Assembly: GCF_014201675.1 (NCBI RefSeq)
Contig: NZ_JACHEZ010000002.1
Location: 248,001 to 312,000, forward strand
Direction: 5' to 3'
Length of the DNA stretch: 64,000 nucleotides
Source: Oceanithermus desulfurans
GTDB lineage: Bacteria; Deinococcota; Deinococci; Deinococcales; Marinithermaceae
Part shown: piece by piece, positions 23,278-32,549 of the stretch
How the letters are laid out: each line of letters opens with the position of its first letter
How positions within the stretch are numbered: position 1 is the first letter of the stretch
Notes under the pieces: model-generated
What the model was told of the DNA's origin: nothing
What the model saw: the letters and a program-made list of their open reading frames with translations, nothing else
Database searches by the model: none
Position numbers and translations under genes: made by a program

Positions 23278-25350
23278 ATGAGTGCTGACGTTCGTGAACT
23301 CACCTTCGACGTCGAGGGTCTGGACTGCGCCGACTGCGCGGTGAAAATCGAAAAGGCCGTACGCGAGCTGCCGGGCGCCAAGGAGGTGTCCGTGGCCTAC
23401 GGCAGCGGAAAGCTCTTCGTCAAGCTCGATGCCGAGGCGGCGCCCGAAGCGGTTGCCAAAGTAGTGGAACCCCTGGGCTACCGGGTCCGCCCCGAGGGCG
23501 AGCCCCCCGGCGAAGCGCCCTGGTGGCGGAACCCCAAGGTGAAGATGTTGGGCGTAAGCGCGGGCTTCATCGTGCTGGCGCTGCTGACCCAGCTGATCTG
23601 GCCCGCCGCCGCCCGCTGGGTCTGGAGCGCGGGCGCGCTGGTCAGCGTCGCCCCGCTGGCCCGCAAGGCCTGGGCGGTGTTGCGCGCCGGCAACGGTCTC
23701 GACATCAACGCCCTGGTCTCCATCGCTGTCGTGGGCGCGATCCTCATCGACGCCGCCCCCGAGGCGCTCGTCGTCGTCTTCCTCTTCCTCATCGGCGAGG
23801 TGCTCGAGGGCCACGCGGCCGCGCGCGCCCGCGGCACCCTGCGGGAGCTGGCCAAGCTAGCCCCCACCAAGGCGCGGCGGCTCGAGGCCGACGGGAGCGT
23901 CCGCGAGGTGCCGGTCGAGCTCCTCGCGGTGGGCGAGCGGGTCCAGGTGCCCGCCGGGGAACGCATCCCCGCCGACGCCGTGGTCGAGGAGGGCACGGGA
24001 GCGGTGGACGAGTCGATGCTCACCGGCGAGTCCGCACCGGTGCCCAAGCAGGCGGGCGACCCCATCTACGCGGGCACCGTACTGCTCGAGGGGCAGCTGG
24101 TGGCGCGGGTGACCGCGCCTGCCGAGGACAGCGCGCTGGCGCAGATCCAGAAGCTGGTCGAGCGCGCCGACGCGATGAAGAGCCCCACGACGCGCGTCAT
24201 CGACCGCTTCGCCCGCTACTACACCCCGCTCGTCGTCGTCGCCGCGGCGCTGGCGGCGACGGTGCCGCCGCTCCTCTTCGCCCAGCCCTGGGAGGTCTGG
24301 ATCTACCGGGGGCTCGCCCTCTTGCTGATCGGCTGCCCCTGCGCGCTGGTGCTCTCGGCCCCCGCCGCCGTCACCTCGGCGCTGGCCCGTTCGGGGCGGA
24401 TGGGGGTGCTGGTCAAGGGCGGCGACGTGCTCGAGACCGCCGGCCGCCTCGCCAGCCTGGCCTTCGACAAGACGGGCACCCTCACCGAGGGGCGTCCGCG
24501 GCTGGTGCGCGTCTGGGGGGCGGACGAGCGCGAGATCCTGCCGCTGGTGGCGGCGCTCGAGCGCTCCAGCGCGCACCCGATCGCCGAGGCGGTGCTGGCG
24601 CGCGCCGAGGAACTGGAGCTCGAGGTGCCTGAAGCCGAAGACCTGGACGCCCTGCCCGGCGCCTGGGTGAAGGGCCGGGTCGGGGACCGCGAGGTCTGGG
24701 TAGGCAGCCCCGCCGCCGCCGGCGGCCTGCCCGAGGGCACCCGCGAAAACGGCGAGACCGCGAGCGTGGTCAAGCTGGACGGCCGGACGGTGGCCGTGCT
24801 TTTCTTCGAGGACGCCCCCCGGCCCGAAGCGGCCGAGGCGCTCGAGCGGGTGCGGGCCCTGGGCATCGAGACCGTCATCCTCTCCGGCGACCGCGAGCCG
24901 GCGGTGCGCCGCCTCGCCGAACAGCTGGGCGGCGTCGCCTACCGGGCCGAGCTGCGGCCCGAGGACAAGCTGCGCGCCATCCAGGAGCTCCCGCACCCGG
25001 TGGGTATGGTCGGCGACGGCGTGAACGACGCCCCCACCCTGGCCGCGGCCGACCTGGGGGTGGCCATGGGCAGCGGCACCCAGGTAGCGCTCGAGGCGGC
25101 CGGGGTGGCGCTCGTCGAGCCCAACCTGACCCGGCTCGCCCACTTCCTCCAGCTCGCCCGCGCGGCGCTCGGCAACATCTACGCCAACGTCGCCGTGGCC
25201 CTGGGGCTCAAAGCGGTCTTTCTGGTCACCACCCTGCTCGGCTACACCGGGCTGTGGCTCGCAGTCATGGCCGACACGGGGGCGACGCTGCTGGTCACCG
25301 CCAACGCCTTGCGTCTGCTGGCCTGGCGGCCGCGCGGGTCCATGGGTTAG
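23278..25350 (+). CDS. zntA: P1B-type heavy-metal ATPase (Zn/Cd/Pb exporter)
   Basis: A 690-residue metal-exporting P-type ATPase. Residues 1-70 form a heavy-metal-associated domain with CxxC (GLDCADCAVKIE). The membrane CPC motif is IGCPCALVLSAP, the phosphorylation site AFDKTGTLTEG, the HP motif SSAHPIAEAVL and the hinge VGDGVNDAPTLAAADLG. Near the C-terminus, LKAVF and ADTGATLLVTANALRLL match the Lys/Asp signature of the P1B-2 subgroup, which points to Zn, Cd or Pb rather than Cu. The leaderless promoter and ArsR gene just upstream make a standard metal-resistance unit. The gene symbol reflects family, not proven specificity. Confidence 0.93.
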   Translation: MSADVRELTFDVEGLDCADCAVKIEKAVRELPGAKEVSVAYGSGKLFVKLDAEAAPEAVAKVVEPLGYRVRPEGEPPGEAPWWRNPKVKMLGVSAGFIVLALLTQLIWPAAARWVWSAGALVSVAPLARKAWAVLRAGNGLDINALVSIAVVGAILIDAAPEALVVVFLFLIGEVLEGHAAARARGTLRELAKLAPTKARRLEADGSVREVPVELLAVGERVQVPAGERIPADAVVEEGTGAVDESMLTGESAPVPKQAGDPIYAGTVLLEGQLVARVTAPAEDSALAQIQKLVERADAMKSPTTRVIDRFARYYTPLVVVAAALAATVPPLLFAQPWEVWIYRGLALLLIGCPCALVLSAPAAVTSALARSGRMGVLVKGGDVLETAGRLASLAFDKTGTLTEGRPRLVRVWGADEREILPLVAALERSSAHPIAEAVLARAEELELEVPEAEDLDALPGAWVKGRVGDREVWVGSPAAAGGLPEGTRENGETASVVKLDGRTVAVLFFEDAPRPEAAEALERVRALGIETVILSGDREPAVRRLAEQLGGVAYRAELRPEDKLRAIQELPHPVGMVGDGVNDAPTLAAADLGVAMGSGTQVALEAAGVALVEPNLTRLAHFLQLARAALGNIYANVAVALGLKAVFLVTTLLGYTGLWLAVMADTGATLLVTANALRLLAWRPRGSMG

Positions 25351-25400
25351 GCACGGAAGAATTTACCCCACCCGGCCCACGAGGCGGCTAGAATGAACCC

Positions 25401-27230
25401 ATGGGCCGCTACCGCTACCTCGCCTCCATAGCCGCCAAGGCACGCGCTCTGCGCCCCTTGGCGGCGCTGGCCATGCTGATCGCCCTCCTCGCCGCATGCC
25501 ACCCGGGTGCGCCCGGCCCGGGCCCGGGCCAGCCCGGCGAACCTCCAGCCCCGTCCAGCCCCTTTTCCACCCCGCTGCCCGACACCCCCGGTGCTCAGGG
25601 TGTAGCCCAGAAGGTCTGGTGCCCCGACGCCCAGAACTCCGGTCGCGGGTTTCACCGGGTCAGCTCGCTGGACGACCTCCCCACCGATCCCGTGGGCGAC
25701 GGGGAAAACAACTGCTACATGGAGGCCTTCGACACCTCGGTCTTTTCGACCGACGGCCGGCCCGTCAGCGGCTGCGCGAACCTGGACCTCACCAAGTTCT
25801 CCGGTCACGACTGCGTCGAGGCGGCGGACGCGGACGCCCTCAAGCAGGCGGTCGCCCAAGCCAAGCGGCGCGTCATCGTAGTGACGCACGACCTCGAGCT
25901 CGGCCCGAAACAGGCCCCCACGGCCCGAAGGGCGCAGGAGGACGTCTGGATCATCGGCCGCTACGACCCCTCCACCCGGCGTCCGGTGCTCCTCCGGCAA
26001 CCCCAGGAAACCTACACCGTCTACCTCTGGGCCCCCGACGTTCCCGTGTGGCGCCTGACCGTGATCAACCTGCGGGTCCACGCCCAGGGCGTGGTCTTCG
26101 CCCCCGGCCGGAAGCAGACCCGGGGGACGGTCACCCTTCAGTCCATCACCGCCAAGAGCACCCAGCGGCTCATCATGTACGGCTTCGAAACCCCGGCGCA
26201 TGGACCGGGCGGACCCGACGACCCCGTGAGCAGCTACCCCGACCTCACGCCCTGGCCCATCGACGACGCGCTCTACATGCGCGCCGTGCTGGCCCGCGGC
26301 GGGGCCACCCACTCCGTCTACGTGGACCGCATCCACACCAGCTGGGCCGAGGACGTGATCCTCCTTCCCCCCTTCGCCTCCGGCAAGCACGCGGCCAAGT
26401 TCGATTCCCAGAACGTCGTGGTTTACGACTCCGTCTTCGCCAACACGGGGCTGCACAACCAGCCCTTTGACGACCCCGAATGGCGCGACGCCTGGTTCTA
26501 CCAGGGGCCGGTGCACGGCAACAACGCGGGCATGTCGCTCGCCTCGTGCAGCCGCGTGGTGCTCGACCACGTGACCGTTTACGACCACTACAAGAAGAGC
26601 GCGTCCAACGCCCACGCCATCCAGTGGCAGCCGAGGACGATCCTCGGCGGCGCCTGCGACATGCCCATGAGCTACTACCCGGAAGACTACCCCACCTCCC
26701 CCTACCACGGACCGGCGTACTACCAGGGCGTGCTTTACCCGCACTCCCCCTTCTGGGACGACGCCTTTTGGGACGCGATCGACGACACCCGCCTCGACGA
26801 TCCCGGCATGATCGTCTCCCACGTCACCAACACCGCCGTTCACCACACCGACGACGGGCTCACCAACCCGGCCAACCTCTTCGCGCTGGGCACCACCGGA
26901 ACCTACCCGGTGACCCGAAAGTTCCAGTTCGCCAAGCTGGTGATCTTCCCCGACGAGGTGCCCGCGAAGTGGAAGGAGCGTCAGCGGGTGGTGGTGAACC
27001 ACAACTGCCTGGACGACGGCTACGAGCCGGATCACGAGGTGCACAACTACATTCCGGCGGGCGCGGAGGACCCCAACGACCCCTCGCGTCACGCCCGCGA
27101 CAACACCGACAAGTTCGTGGTGGTCGGCCCCCTGGGCTGTGCCGCGGACGGCGCGGTGGACGATGCGGTGCGGGAGCGGCGCAATGCCTTCCTGGCCTCG
27201 CTCGAGCCGCCTCCCTGGCTCGGCTGGTAG
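25401..27230 (+). CDS. Lipoprotein with probable right-handed beta-helix (polysaccharide lyase-like)
   Basis: A 609-residue protein with a long signal peptide and lipobox LLAACH (Cys about residue 33), then a Pro/Gly-rich linker. The body has successive short strands typical of pectate-lyase-like beta-helices (VWRLTVINLRVHAQGVVFAP, GTVTLQSITAKSTQ, QNVVVYDSVFANTG, SRVVLDHVTVYDHY). I cannot assign catalytic residues with confidence, so enzyme activity is uncertain. The ATG follows TAGAAT by six bases (leaderless). It is convergent with the asparaginase gene, only 5 bp away. Confidence 0.7.
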   Translation: MGRYRYLASIAAKARALRPLAALAMLIALLAACHPGAPGPGPGQPGEPPAPSSPFSTPLPDTPGAQGVAQKVWCPDAQNSGRGFHRVSSLDDLPTDPVGDGENNCYMEAFDTSVFSTDGRPVSGCANLDLTKFSGHDCVEAADADALKQAVAQAKRRVIVVTHDLELGPKQAPTARRAQEDVWIIGRYDPSTRRPVLLRQPQETYTVYLWAPDVPVWRLTVINLRVHAQGVVFAPGRKQTRGTVTLQSITAKSTQRLIMYGFETPAHGPGGPDDPVSSYPDLTPWPIDDALYMRAVLARGGATHSVYVDRIHTSWAEDVILLPPFASGKHAAKFDSQNVVVYDSVFANTGLHNQPFDDPEWRDAWFYQGPVHGNNAGMSLASCSRVVLDHVTVYDHYKKSASNAHAIQWQPRTILGGACDMPMSYYPEDYPTSPYHGPAYYQGVLYPHSPFWDDAFWDAIDDTRLDDPGMIVSHVTNTAVHHTDDGLTNPANLFALGTTGTYPVTRKFQFAKLVIFPDEVPAKWKERQRVVVNHNCLDDGYEPDHEVHNYIPAGAEDPNDPSRHARDNTDKFVVVGPLGCAADGAVDDAVRERRNAFLASLEPPPWLGW

Positions 27231-27235
27231 CCCGC

Positions 27236-27745
27236 TCAGGGCTCGGTGCGCTCGAAGCGCAGCCGCTCGCGGTTCTTCCGAACCCGGTCGGGGGTGAACA
27301 CCTCTCCGTTCATGGCGATGTACACCCCCGCCGGAAGCAGCTGCACCGCGGCGACCGCGTAACCGATGTTGAACTCGGCGTCCGAGCCCAAGAAGCGCGC
27401 CGGCTGCATGGCCCCCACGAGCACGACCGTCTTGCCGGGCACGCCCGCGAGCGCCCGGGCCGTTTCCACCATCGTGTCGGTGCCGTGGGTGATGAGCACC
27501 CGCCGCGCCGGACTGGCCGCCACCGCCTCGCGGATCCGCGCGCGGTCGGCCTCGGTCATCTCCAGGCTGTCCTTCTTGAAGAGCGCCTCGATCGCGTAGG
27601 GGAAGTTGACGCGCGCCTCCTCCAGCAGCTTGCTGATCTGCGGATCGCCCACGGTGTAGTCGTCTTTGGCGTCGTAGTAGATCTTGTCGATGGTGCCGCC
27701 GGTGGTGAAGATCTGGACAAACTCGGGTTCGGAGGTCGGGTTCAC
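27236..27745 (-). CDS. Single-domain asparaginase-like protein
   Basis: A protein of 169 residues matching only the N-terminal domain of L-asparaginase. It has both catalytic threonine motifs, FTTGGTIDK near the start and ITHGTDTMVETA in the middle, plus VVLVGAMQPARF. Full-length asparaginases are about 320 residues; the second domain is absent, and the sequence ends cleanly at TGA just after the convergent gene. Short homologues occur in bacteria, with activity unclear to me. GTG 27745 is preferred because TATCCT lies six bases before it; a GTG at 27778 would add eleven residues. Confidence 0.75.
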   Translation of the reverse strand: MNPTSEPEFVQIFTTGGTIDKIYYDAKDDYTVGDPQISKLLEEARVNFPYAIEALFKKDSLEMTEADRARIREAVAASPARRVLITHGTDTMVETARALAGVPGKTVVLVGAMQPARFLGSDAEFNIGYAVAAVQLLPAGVYIAMNGEVFTPDRVRKNRERLRFERTEP

Positions 27746-27857
27746 GAGGTCAGGATACCCGAGCCAGCGTTGCTTCACGAACAGGGGTGGTCGTTATTTT
27801 ACGAAGAGTAATATAAGACTGTATTGTTTTAATTTTTTGAATAATGTAAAATAAGGC

Positions 27858-29003
27858 GTGGGCGCAAGCTGGTTTTCTGCACAAAGTCCGGGTGATCTCT
27901 TTCCTCTCGGGGGCGGCGTTTTTGCGTTCGTCCCGCACCCGCTCCCACCACGGCTCGACCTCGACCATGAGCTGTCCAGGCTGCTCGCCGATGCCGCCTT
28001 GGCCTTGGGGCGCCTCGACGGTTTGGGGCACAGATTACCCAACCCCCATCTCCTTATCAGGCCCTTTGCCCGCATCGAAGCCGTCGGCTCTTCGCGCATC
28101 GAAGGAACGCGGGCCTCTCTGATGGATCTCTACGCCGCCGAGGCGGAGGTGCCTCTTTTTCCGCCACCCGAGATCAAGGACGACGCTCTCGAAGTCCGAA
28201 ATTACGTCAGAGCCCTTGAAACAAGCGTCGCCATGCTGCATGAGCTGCCCATCAGCATTCGCCTTTTGCGCAAGGCGCATCAGACCCTGATGGAGGGGGT
28301 TCGGGGAAAAAATCGGGGTCCCGGCGAGCTGCGAAGAGGGCAGAACTGGATCGGCGGTCACGATCTTCCTTCCGCTACCTACGTACCGCCACCACATCAC
28401 CTGGTTCCCGGTTTACTAGCGAGCCTCGAGCGGTATATCAATCAAGAATCCACCCGCTACCACCCCCTCATCGATCTGGCTCTGGTTCACTATCAGTTCG
28501 AGGCCATTCACCCATTTTGGGACGGCAACGGCCGGATCGGAAGGTTGCTCATCACCTTGATGCTGCTCGATAAGGGGTTGCTCAGCCAGCCCCTGCTCTA
28601 CCTAAGTGCGTATTTCGAGGATACGCGGGAAGACTACTACAGACTCCTGGGAAAGGTAACGAACGAAGGCGACTGGCGTTCCTGGGTTGGGTATTTCCTT
28701 CGCGGCGTTCTTACCCAGGCCAACGACGCCCTCAAGCGATCGGCTCGTTTGGTGGAGCTGCGGGAACAATACCGCTCGGTGCTGCAGGGCGCCCATGCCA
28801 ACAGCACCCTGCTGCTGGTCGTGGACCACCTGTTTTCGCGTCCCGTTTTCACCGTGCGTCAGCTAGAAACTGAGCTTGGAATCAGCTTTGCAACCGCCAA
28901 TAAGGCCGTCGCGCGACTAACCCAGGCCGGGATCCTCACCGAGCTCACCGGGCAACGGAGAAACCGCCTTTTCGCGGCCAATGCGGTTCTCGACCTGCTC
29001 TAG
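27858..29003 (+). CDS. Fic-domain protein (probable AMP-transferase)
   Basis: A 381-residue Fic protein. The catalytic loop HPFWDGNGRIGR (about residues 216-227) is intact. The inhibitory helix motif SSRIEGT (about 76-82) is on the N-terminal side, so it is self-inhibited like class II Fic proteins. A winged-helix domain (TVRQLETELGISFATANKAV) occupies the C-terminus. Such enzymes AMPylate protein hydroxyls; the target is unknown. Base composition and codon use are less GC-extreme than the neighbours, and the upstream 80 bp are AT-rich, suggesting acquisition by transfer. The promoter is TTGTTT, 16 bp, TAAAAT, then GTG after five bases. Confidence 0.9.
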   Translation: MGASWFSAQSPGDLFPLGGGVFAFVPHPLPPRLDLDHELSRLLADAALALGRLDGLGHRLPNPHLLIRPFARIEAVGSSRIEGTRASLMDLYAAEAEVPLFPPPEIKDDALEVRNYVRALETSVAMLHELPISIRLLRKAHQTLMEGVRGKNRGPGELRRGQNWIGGHDLPSATYVPPPHHLVPGLLASLERYINQESTRYHPLIDLALVHYQFEAIHPFWDGNGRIGRLLITLMLLDKGLLSQPLLYLSAYFEDTREDYYRLLGKVTNEGDWRSWVGYFLRGVLTQANDALKRSARLVELREQYRSVLQGAHANSTLLLVVDHLFSRPVFTVRQLETELGISFATANKAVARLTQAGILTELTGQRRNRLFAANAVLDLL

Positions 29004-30049
29004 GGCCGCACCGGCAGGTTGAAGACGTTTTGCAGCACGAACATCCCCACCACCGAGATGAGCGCGGCCACGGTGGGGGTGAGCAGCCAGCCGACGGCGA
29101 TGTTGCGCACCACGTCCCAGCGCACGCGCTCGCCGGGGGTGATCAGCCCCAACCCGATCACCGCCCCCACGACCGCCTGCGAGCTCGAGACCGGGACCAG
29201 CGGCAGCGCTGGCAGGTGGTGGGCCACCAGCCAAGCGGCGAGCGACTGGGAGGCGAAGAGGAAGAGCACCAGCGACTGCGCCAGCACCACCACCAGCGCC
29301 GCCACCGGCGTCAGGCGCACGATGTCCTGCCCCACGGTCAGCATCACCCGCTCGGAGTAGGTGTAGATGCCCACGGCGATGGCGATGCCGCCGATCAGGA
29401 AGAGCTGCTGCGCCGAGGAGAGCACCACCGGGCCCAGCTGCAGGTCGGGAAAGGGGGACACCTCCACGAAGACCCCCATCACGTTGGCGATGTTGTTCGC
29501 CCCCAGGCTGTAGGCCCCGAAGGCGCCCACCAAGATCAGCCCCATCCGGGTGTAATGGTCCTGCCGCAGCAGGTGGATCTTCACCCGCCGCAGCACCGCG
29601 CGGGCGAAGAGGAAGAGCAGCGCCGACATGATCCCGGCCATGATCGGCGAGGCCACCCAGGCGAAGGCGAACTTGGAGACCACGGCGGGGTCGGTGGGCC
29701 GGCCCATGAAGAGATTCCAGCCGATGATGCCGCCCACGATCGCCTGGCTGGTGGAGACGGGCAGCCCCCGCTGGGTCATCAGGTAGACGCTGAGCGCGGC
29801 CGCCAGGGCCGCCATGAACGCTCCCGGGAGGGTGTTGATCGCACCCAGCTTGCCCAGGGTGTGCGAGGCCCCCGCGCCGCTGATCACCGCTCCCAGGATG
29901 ACGAAGACGCTGGCGATCAGGGCGGCGGTCGCGAAGCGCACCATGCGGGTGCCCACGGCGGTGCCGAAGATGTTGGCCGCGTCGTTGGCTCCGAGCGACC
30001 ACCCCAGGAACAGCCCGCTGGAGAGGTAGGCGAAGAGGCCCGGGCTCAT
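29000..30049 (-). CDS. pit: PiT-family inorganic phosphate transporter
   Basis: A 349-residue membrane protein of the PiT family, low-affinity phosphate symporters. The duplicated signature is present: GWSLGANDAANIFGTAVGTR near the N-terminus and GAYSLGANNIANVMGVF in the second half, with two copies of the VSTSQAIVG/VSSSQAVVG helix. About ten membrane segments are visible. It follows the DUF47 gene with a one-base overlap, the usual partner arrangement. The stop codon overlaps the Fic stop on the other strand (CTAG at 29000-29003). Confidence 0.93.
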   Translation of the reverse strand: MSPGLFAYLSSGLFLGWSLGANDAANIFGTAVGTRMVRFATAALIASVFVILGAVISGAGASHTLGKLGAINTLPGAFMAALAAALSVYLMTQRGLPVSTSQAIVGGIIGWNLFMGRPTDPAVVSKFAFAWVASPIMAGIMSALLFLFARAVLRRVKIHLLRQDHYTRMGLILVGAFGAYSLGANNIANVMGVFVEVSPFPDLQLGPVVLSSAQQLFLIGGIAIAVGIYTYSERVMLTVGQDIVRLTPVAALVVVLAQSLVLFLFASQSLAAWLVAHHLPALPLVPVSSSQAVVGAVIGLGLITPGERVRWDVVRNIAVGWLLTPTVAALISVVGMFVLQNVFNLPVRP

Positions 30050-30702
30050 CAGACCATCCGCTTGATCGTCAGGATCGAGAGCTTGTCGCCGATGTCCTCG
30101 GCGGTGTCGGCGATGCTGTCGAGGCGGTCGAGGAAGGAGGTCAGGTGCATCTTTTGTGCCAGGTCGAGGTCGCTCTCGAAGATCTGCCGCCCCACGCGGG
30201 TGGTGATCTTGTCGGCCTCGGACTCGTAGAACTGCACCTTCTTGACGTGGTCGCGCACGGCGCTGAGGTCGCGGAAGAAGGCGCGCGCGGCGGTGACCAT
30301 CTCCTCGGCGGTCTGCTGCACCATCCGCGCCAGCTCGGCGAAGTCGGCCCGGTAGGCCGCGTCGATGACGGGTTGCTGGATGTAGAAGCTGTAGACCGCC
30401 GCCTCGTAGTGGTTGGTCACCTCGTCCACCTGCTCGATGAGCGAGAGCACGTCCTCGCGCAGCTCGGGGATGAGGGTGTGGGTCGTCATCTGGGTCTCGA
30501 TCTCGCGCCGCAGGTCGTCGGCCTCCTCCTCCACCTCGGTCACGCGCCGCACCAGTTCTTCGAAGCCTTCGGAGACGCCACGCTCGAGGTAGAGCTCCAT
30601 CGCCCGGCCGAAGACCAGCCCGGCCTCCTGCACCTTGTCGAAGTAGAGGTCGATCTGGGCCTCCAGGCCGCGGGTGCCGCCGAAGAGCGAGGGTAGCTTC
30701 AT
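30049..30702 (-). CDS. DUF47/PhoU-like phosphate transport regulator
   Basis: A 217-residue all-helical protein of the DUF47 family, related to PhoU. It is rich in Glu/Asp heptads likely to bind metal clusters (VTEVEEEADDLRREIETQM, and QFYESEADKITTRVGRQIF). Such proteins are encoded next to PiT transporters and modulate them. The start is ATG 30702, with TATAAT (30712-30717) nine bases upstream; further open frame upstream belongs to the divergent promoter. The one-base overlap with pit indicates an operon. Confidence 0.88.
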   Translation of the reverse strand: MKLPSLFGGTRGLEAQIDLYFDKVQEAGLVFGRAMELYLERGVSEGFEELVRRVTEVEEEADDLRREIETQMTTHTLIPELREDVLSLIEQVDEVTNHYEAAVYSFYIQQPVIDAAYRADFAELARMVQQTAEEMVTAARAFFRDLSAVRDHVKKVQFYESEADKITTRVGRQIFESDLDLAQKMHLTSFLDRLDSIADTAEDIGDKLSILTIKRMV

Positions 30703-30763
30703 GGTGAGCCCATTATAGGCAGAGCGTCCGGGGACGCATCTCCCTGCGGGGTAGGATCGGACC

Positions 30764-31672
30764 ATGGGGGCGCGTCCGGGGTTGGGCACGGTGGTCGCCG
30801 TGCTGGTCGTGGGGGTGGCCGCGGTGAGCGCGGCCGCGATCTTCATTCGCTTCGCCTTCGCCAGCGCCGGCGCTTCCGGCCCCGGGGTGGCCCTGCTGCT
30901 CGCGGGGGTGCGCCTGGGCCTCGCCGCGCTGCTGCTGGCGCCGACCTGGCCCGGGCTGGTGCGCGCCCGCCCCCGGCCCGGGGCCTTCGCCATGGCCGTG
31001 CTCGCCGGGGTCTTCCTCGCCGCCCACTTCGGCACCTGGGTGACGAGCCTGGCCTACACCTCGGTGGCCGCCTCGGTCACGATCGTGACGACGAACCCCA
31101 TCTGGGTGGCGCTCTTCGGCTGGCTCTGGCTGGGCGAGCGCGTCGGCCGCCTCACCCTGGGGGGCATCCTGCTCGCCACGGCGGGCGGCGTGCTCATCGG
31201 GCTGGGCGACGCCGGCGGCGGGTCGGCCGGGTCGGCGCCGCTCTTGGGGGACGCGCTGGCGCTGGTGGGCGCCTGGACGGTGAGCGGCTACTTCCTGCTG
31301 GGCCGCGAGGCCCAGCGCCGCGGGCTCTCGATCGGCCAGTACGTGGCCGTGGCCTACGCCACCGCCGCCGCGGTGCTGCTGCCGCTGCCCGCGCTCTTCG
31401 GCACCCCCTACACCGGCTGGCCGCCCGCCTTTTACGGCTACGCCCTGGCCATGGCCCTTACCAGCCAGCTGATCGGCCACACCAGCTTCAACTGGGCGGT
31501 GCGCTGGATCCCGCCGGTGATGGTGACGCTGGCCATCCTCTTCGAGCCGCTGGGCTCGGGGTTCTTGGCCTACCTGTTCTTCGGCGAGGTTCCGCCGCCG
31601 CTGGTCTTCGTGGGGGCCGCGGTCTTGCTCGGCGGGGTGGGCACGGCGGTACTGGGCCAGGCGCGCGGCTGA
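30764..31672 (+). CDS. EamA/DMT-family membrane permease
   Basis: A 302-residue protein with ten hydrophobic segments and the duplicated EamA layout. Diagnostic stretches are AIFIRFAFASAG in helix 1, YTSVAASVTIVTTNPIWVAL after helix 3, and FNWAVRWIPPVMVTLAILF in the second half. Family members export amino acids, nucleosides or other metabolites; the substrate is not predictable. The ATG follows TAGGAT by six bases (leaderless). It diverges from the DUF47-pit operon with a 61-bp shared promoter region. Confidence 0.85.
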   Translation: MGARPGLGTVVAVLVVGVAAVSAAAIFIRFAFASAGASGPGVALLLAGVRLGLAALLLAPTWPGLVRARPRPGAFAMAVLAGVFLAAHFGTWVTSLAYTSVAASVTIVTTNPIWVALFGWLWLGERVGRLTLGGILLATAGGVLIGLGDAGGGSAGSAPLLGDALALVGAWTVSGYFLLGREAQRRGLSIGQYVAVAYATAAAVLLPLPALFGTPYTGWPPAFYGYALAMALTSQLIGHTSFNWAVRWIPPVMVTLAILFEPLGSGFLAYLFFGEVPPPLVFVGAAVLLGGVGTAVLGQARG

Positions 31673-31718
31673 GCGCCCGATGACCCGGCTGGGCGGGGTT
31701 GAATGGTAGGATTCCAGC

Positions 31719-32549
31719 ATGAACCCCCTTGCGGCCAACCGGCTGCTGGCGGCGTACGTGTTGGGTGCGCCCCTCGTGGGCGGTTTGTTGACCGGCCCGC
31801 TCATCCTCTTTGCGCCGGACAGCGACCTTGTCTCCTGGCCCAAGGTCGTCGTCCTGGGCGGTCTGGCCGCCTGGATCTGGAGCCGGTACCGCGCCCCGCT
31901 CGAACGCCGTCTGGGTTGGGTGGGCGTTTCGGCGGGCGACGTCGTCCGCCTGGGGGTACCGACGCTGGCGGCAACCCTGGCGCTGGGGGTCGCGATGCCC
32001 GGCCTGGCCAGCCCCCTCCTCTGGGCGGAACCGCCCGACCGCTTCGGTTCGACGGCGCTGGTGGCGGACCTCCTCTACCTGGTCCTGCTGGCTCCGCTGC
32101 TCGAGGAGTGGCTGTTTCGCGGCCTGCTGCTGCGAAGCTACGCCCGGGCCCGGGGCGGGGTGTTCGCCCTCTGGGCCACGAGCGTCCTCTTCGCGCTGTT
32201 GCATCCGGGCCCTTCCTGGTTCGCTTTCTCGCTGCTTATGGGCTGGATGCTGGGCCGCTGGGTGCTGAGCGGCGGCAGCCTTAAGGCGGCGTTCTGGGTC
32301 CACCTCACCAACAACGCCCTGGCGGTCGGGGTGTACCCCTTCCTCCCGGAGGGGACGCTGGGGCCGGTGGGTCCGGCGGCGGCGCTGGCGCTGCTGGCGG
32401 TCGCGGCGGTGGTCGTCGTCCGGTTCAGCCGCCGGCACCGGCTGCCCGCGGAACGGCCCGAGCGGCCGGCTCCGGTCTTCAGCCTCAGCCTGGGGCTCGT
32501 GCTCTTACTGGGCGTTCTTGCGCAGGGGACGGTTCTCTTCTTCCACTAA
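31719..32549 (+). CDS. CPBP-family intramembrane glutamic protease
   Basis: A 276-residue membrane protein with eight or so hydrophobic segments. The CPBP (CAAX protease/bacteriocin-processing) motifs are present: EEWLFRGLLLRSY (EExxxR), FALLHPGPSWFAFSLLMG with the catalytic His, and WVHLTNNALAV. Bacterial members cleave within the membrane or act in bacteriocin immunity and processing; the target here is unknown. The ATG follows TAGGAT by six bases. The last 45 bases overlap antisense with the small zinc-ribbon gene. Confidence 0.85.
   Translation: MNPLAANRLLAAYVLGAPLVGGLLTGPLILFAPDSDLVSWPKVVVLGGLAAWIWSRYRAPLERRLGWVGVSAGDVVRLGVPTLAATLALGVAMPGLASPLLWAEPPDRFGSTALVADLLYLVLLAPLLEEWLFRGLLLRSYARARGGVFALWATSVLFALLHPGPSWFAFSLLMGWMLGRWVLSGGSLKAAFWVHLTNNALAVGVYPFLPEGTLGPVGPAAALALLAVAAVVVVRFSRRHRLPAERPERPAPVFSLSLGLVLLLGVLAQGTVLFFH

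Noticed and set aside
30703-31035. Upstream extension of the DUF47 protein
   Set aside because: The extension is antisense to the DMT permease and crosses a TATAAT promoter box; the product from ATG 30702 already has full family length.
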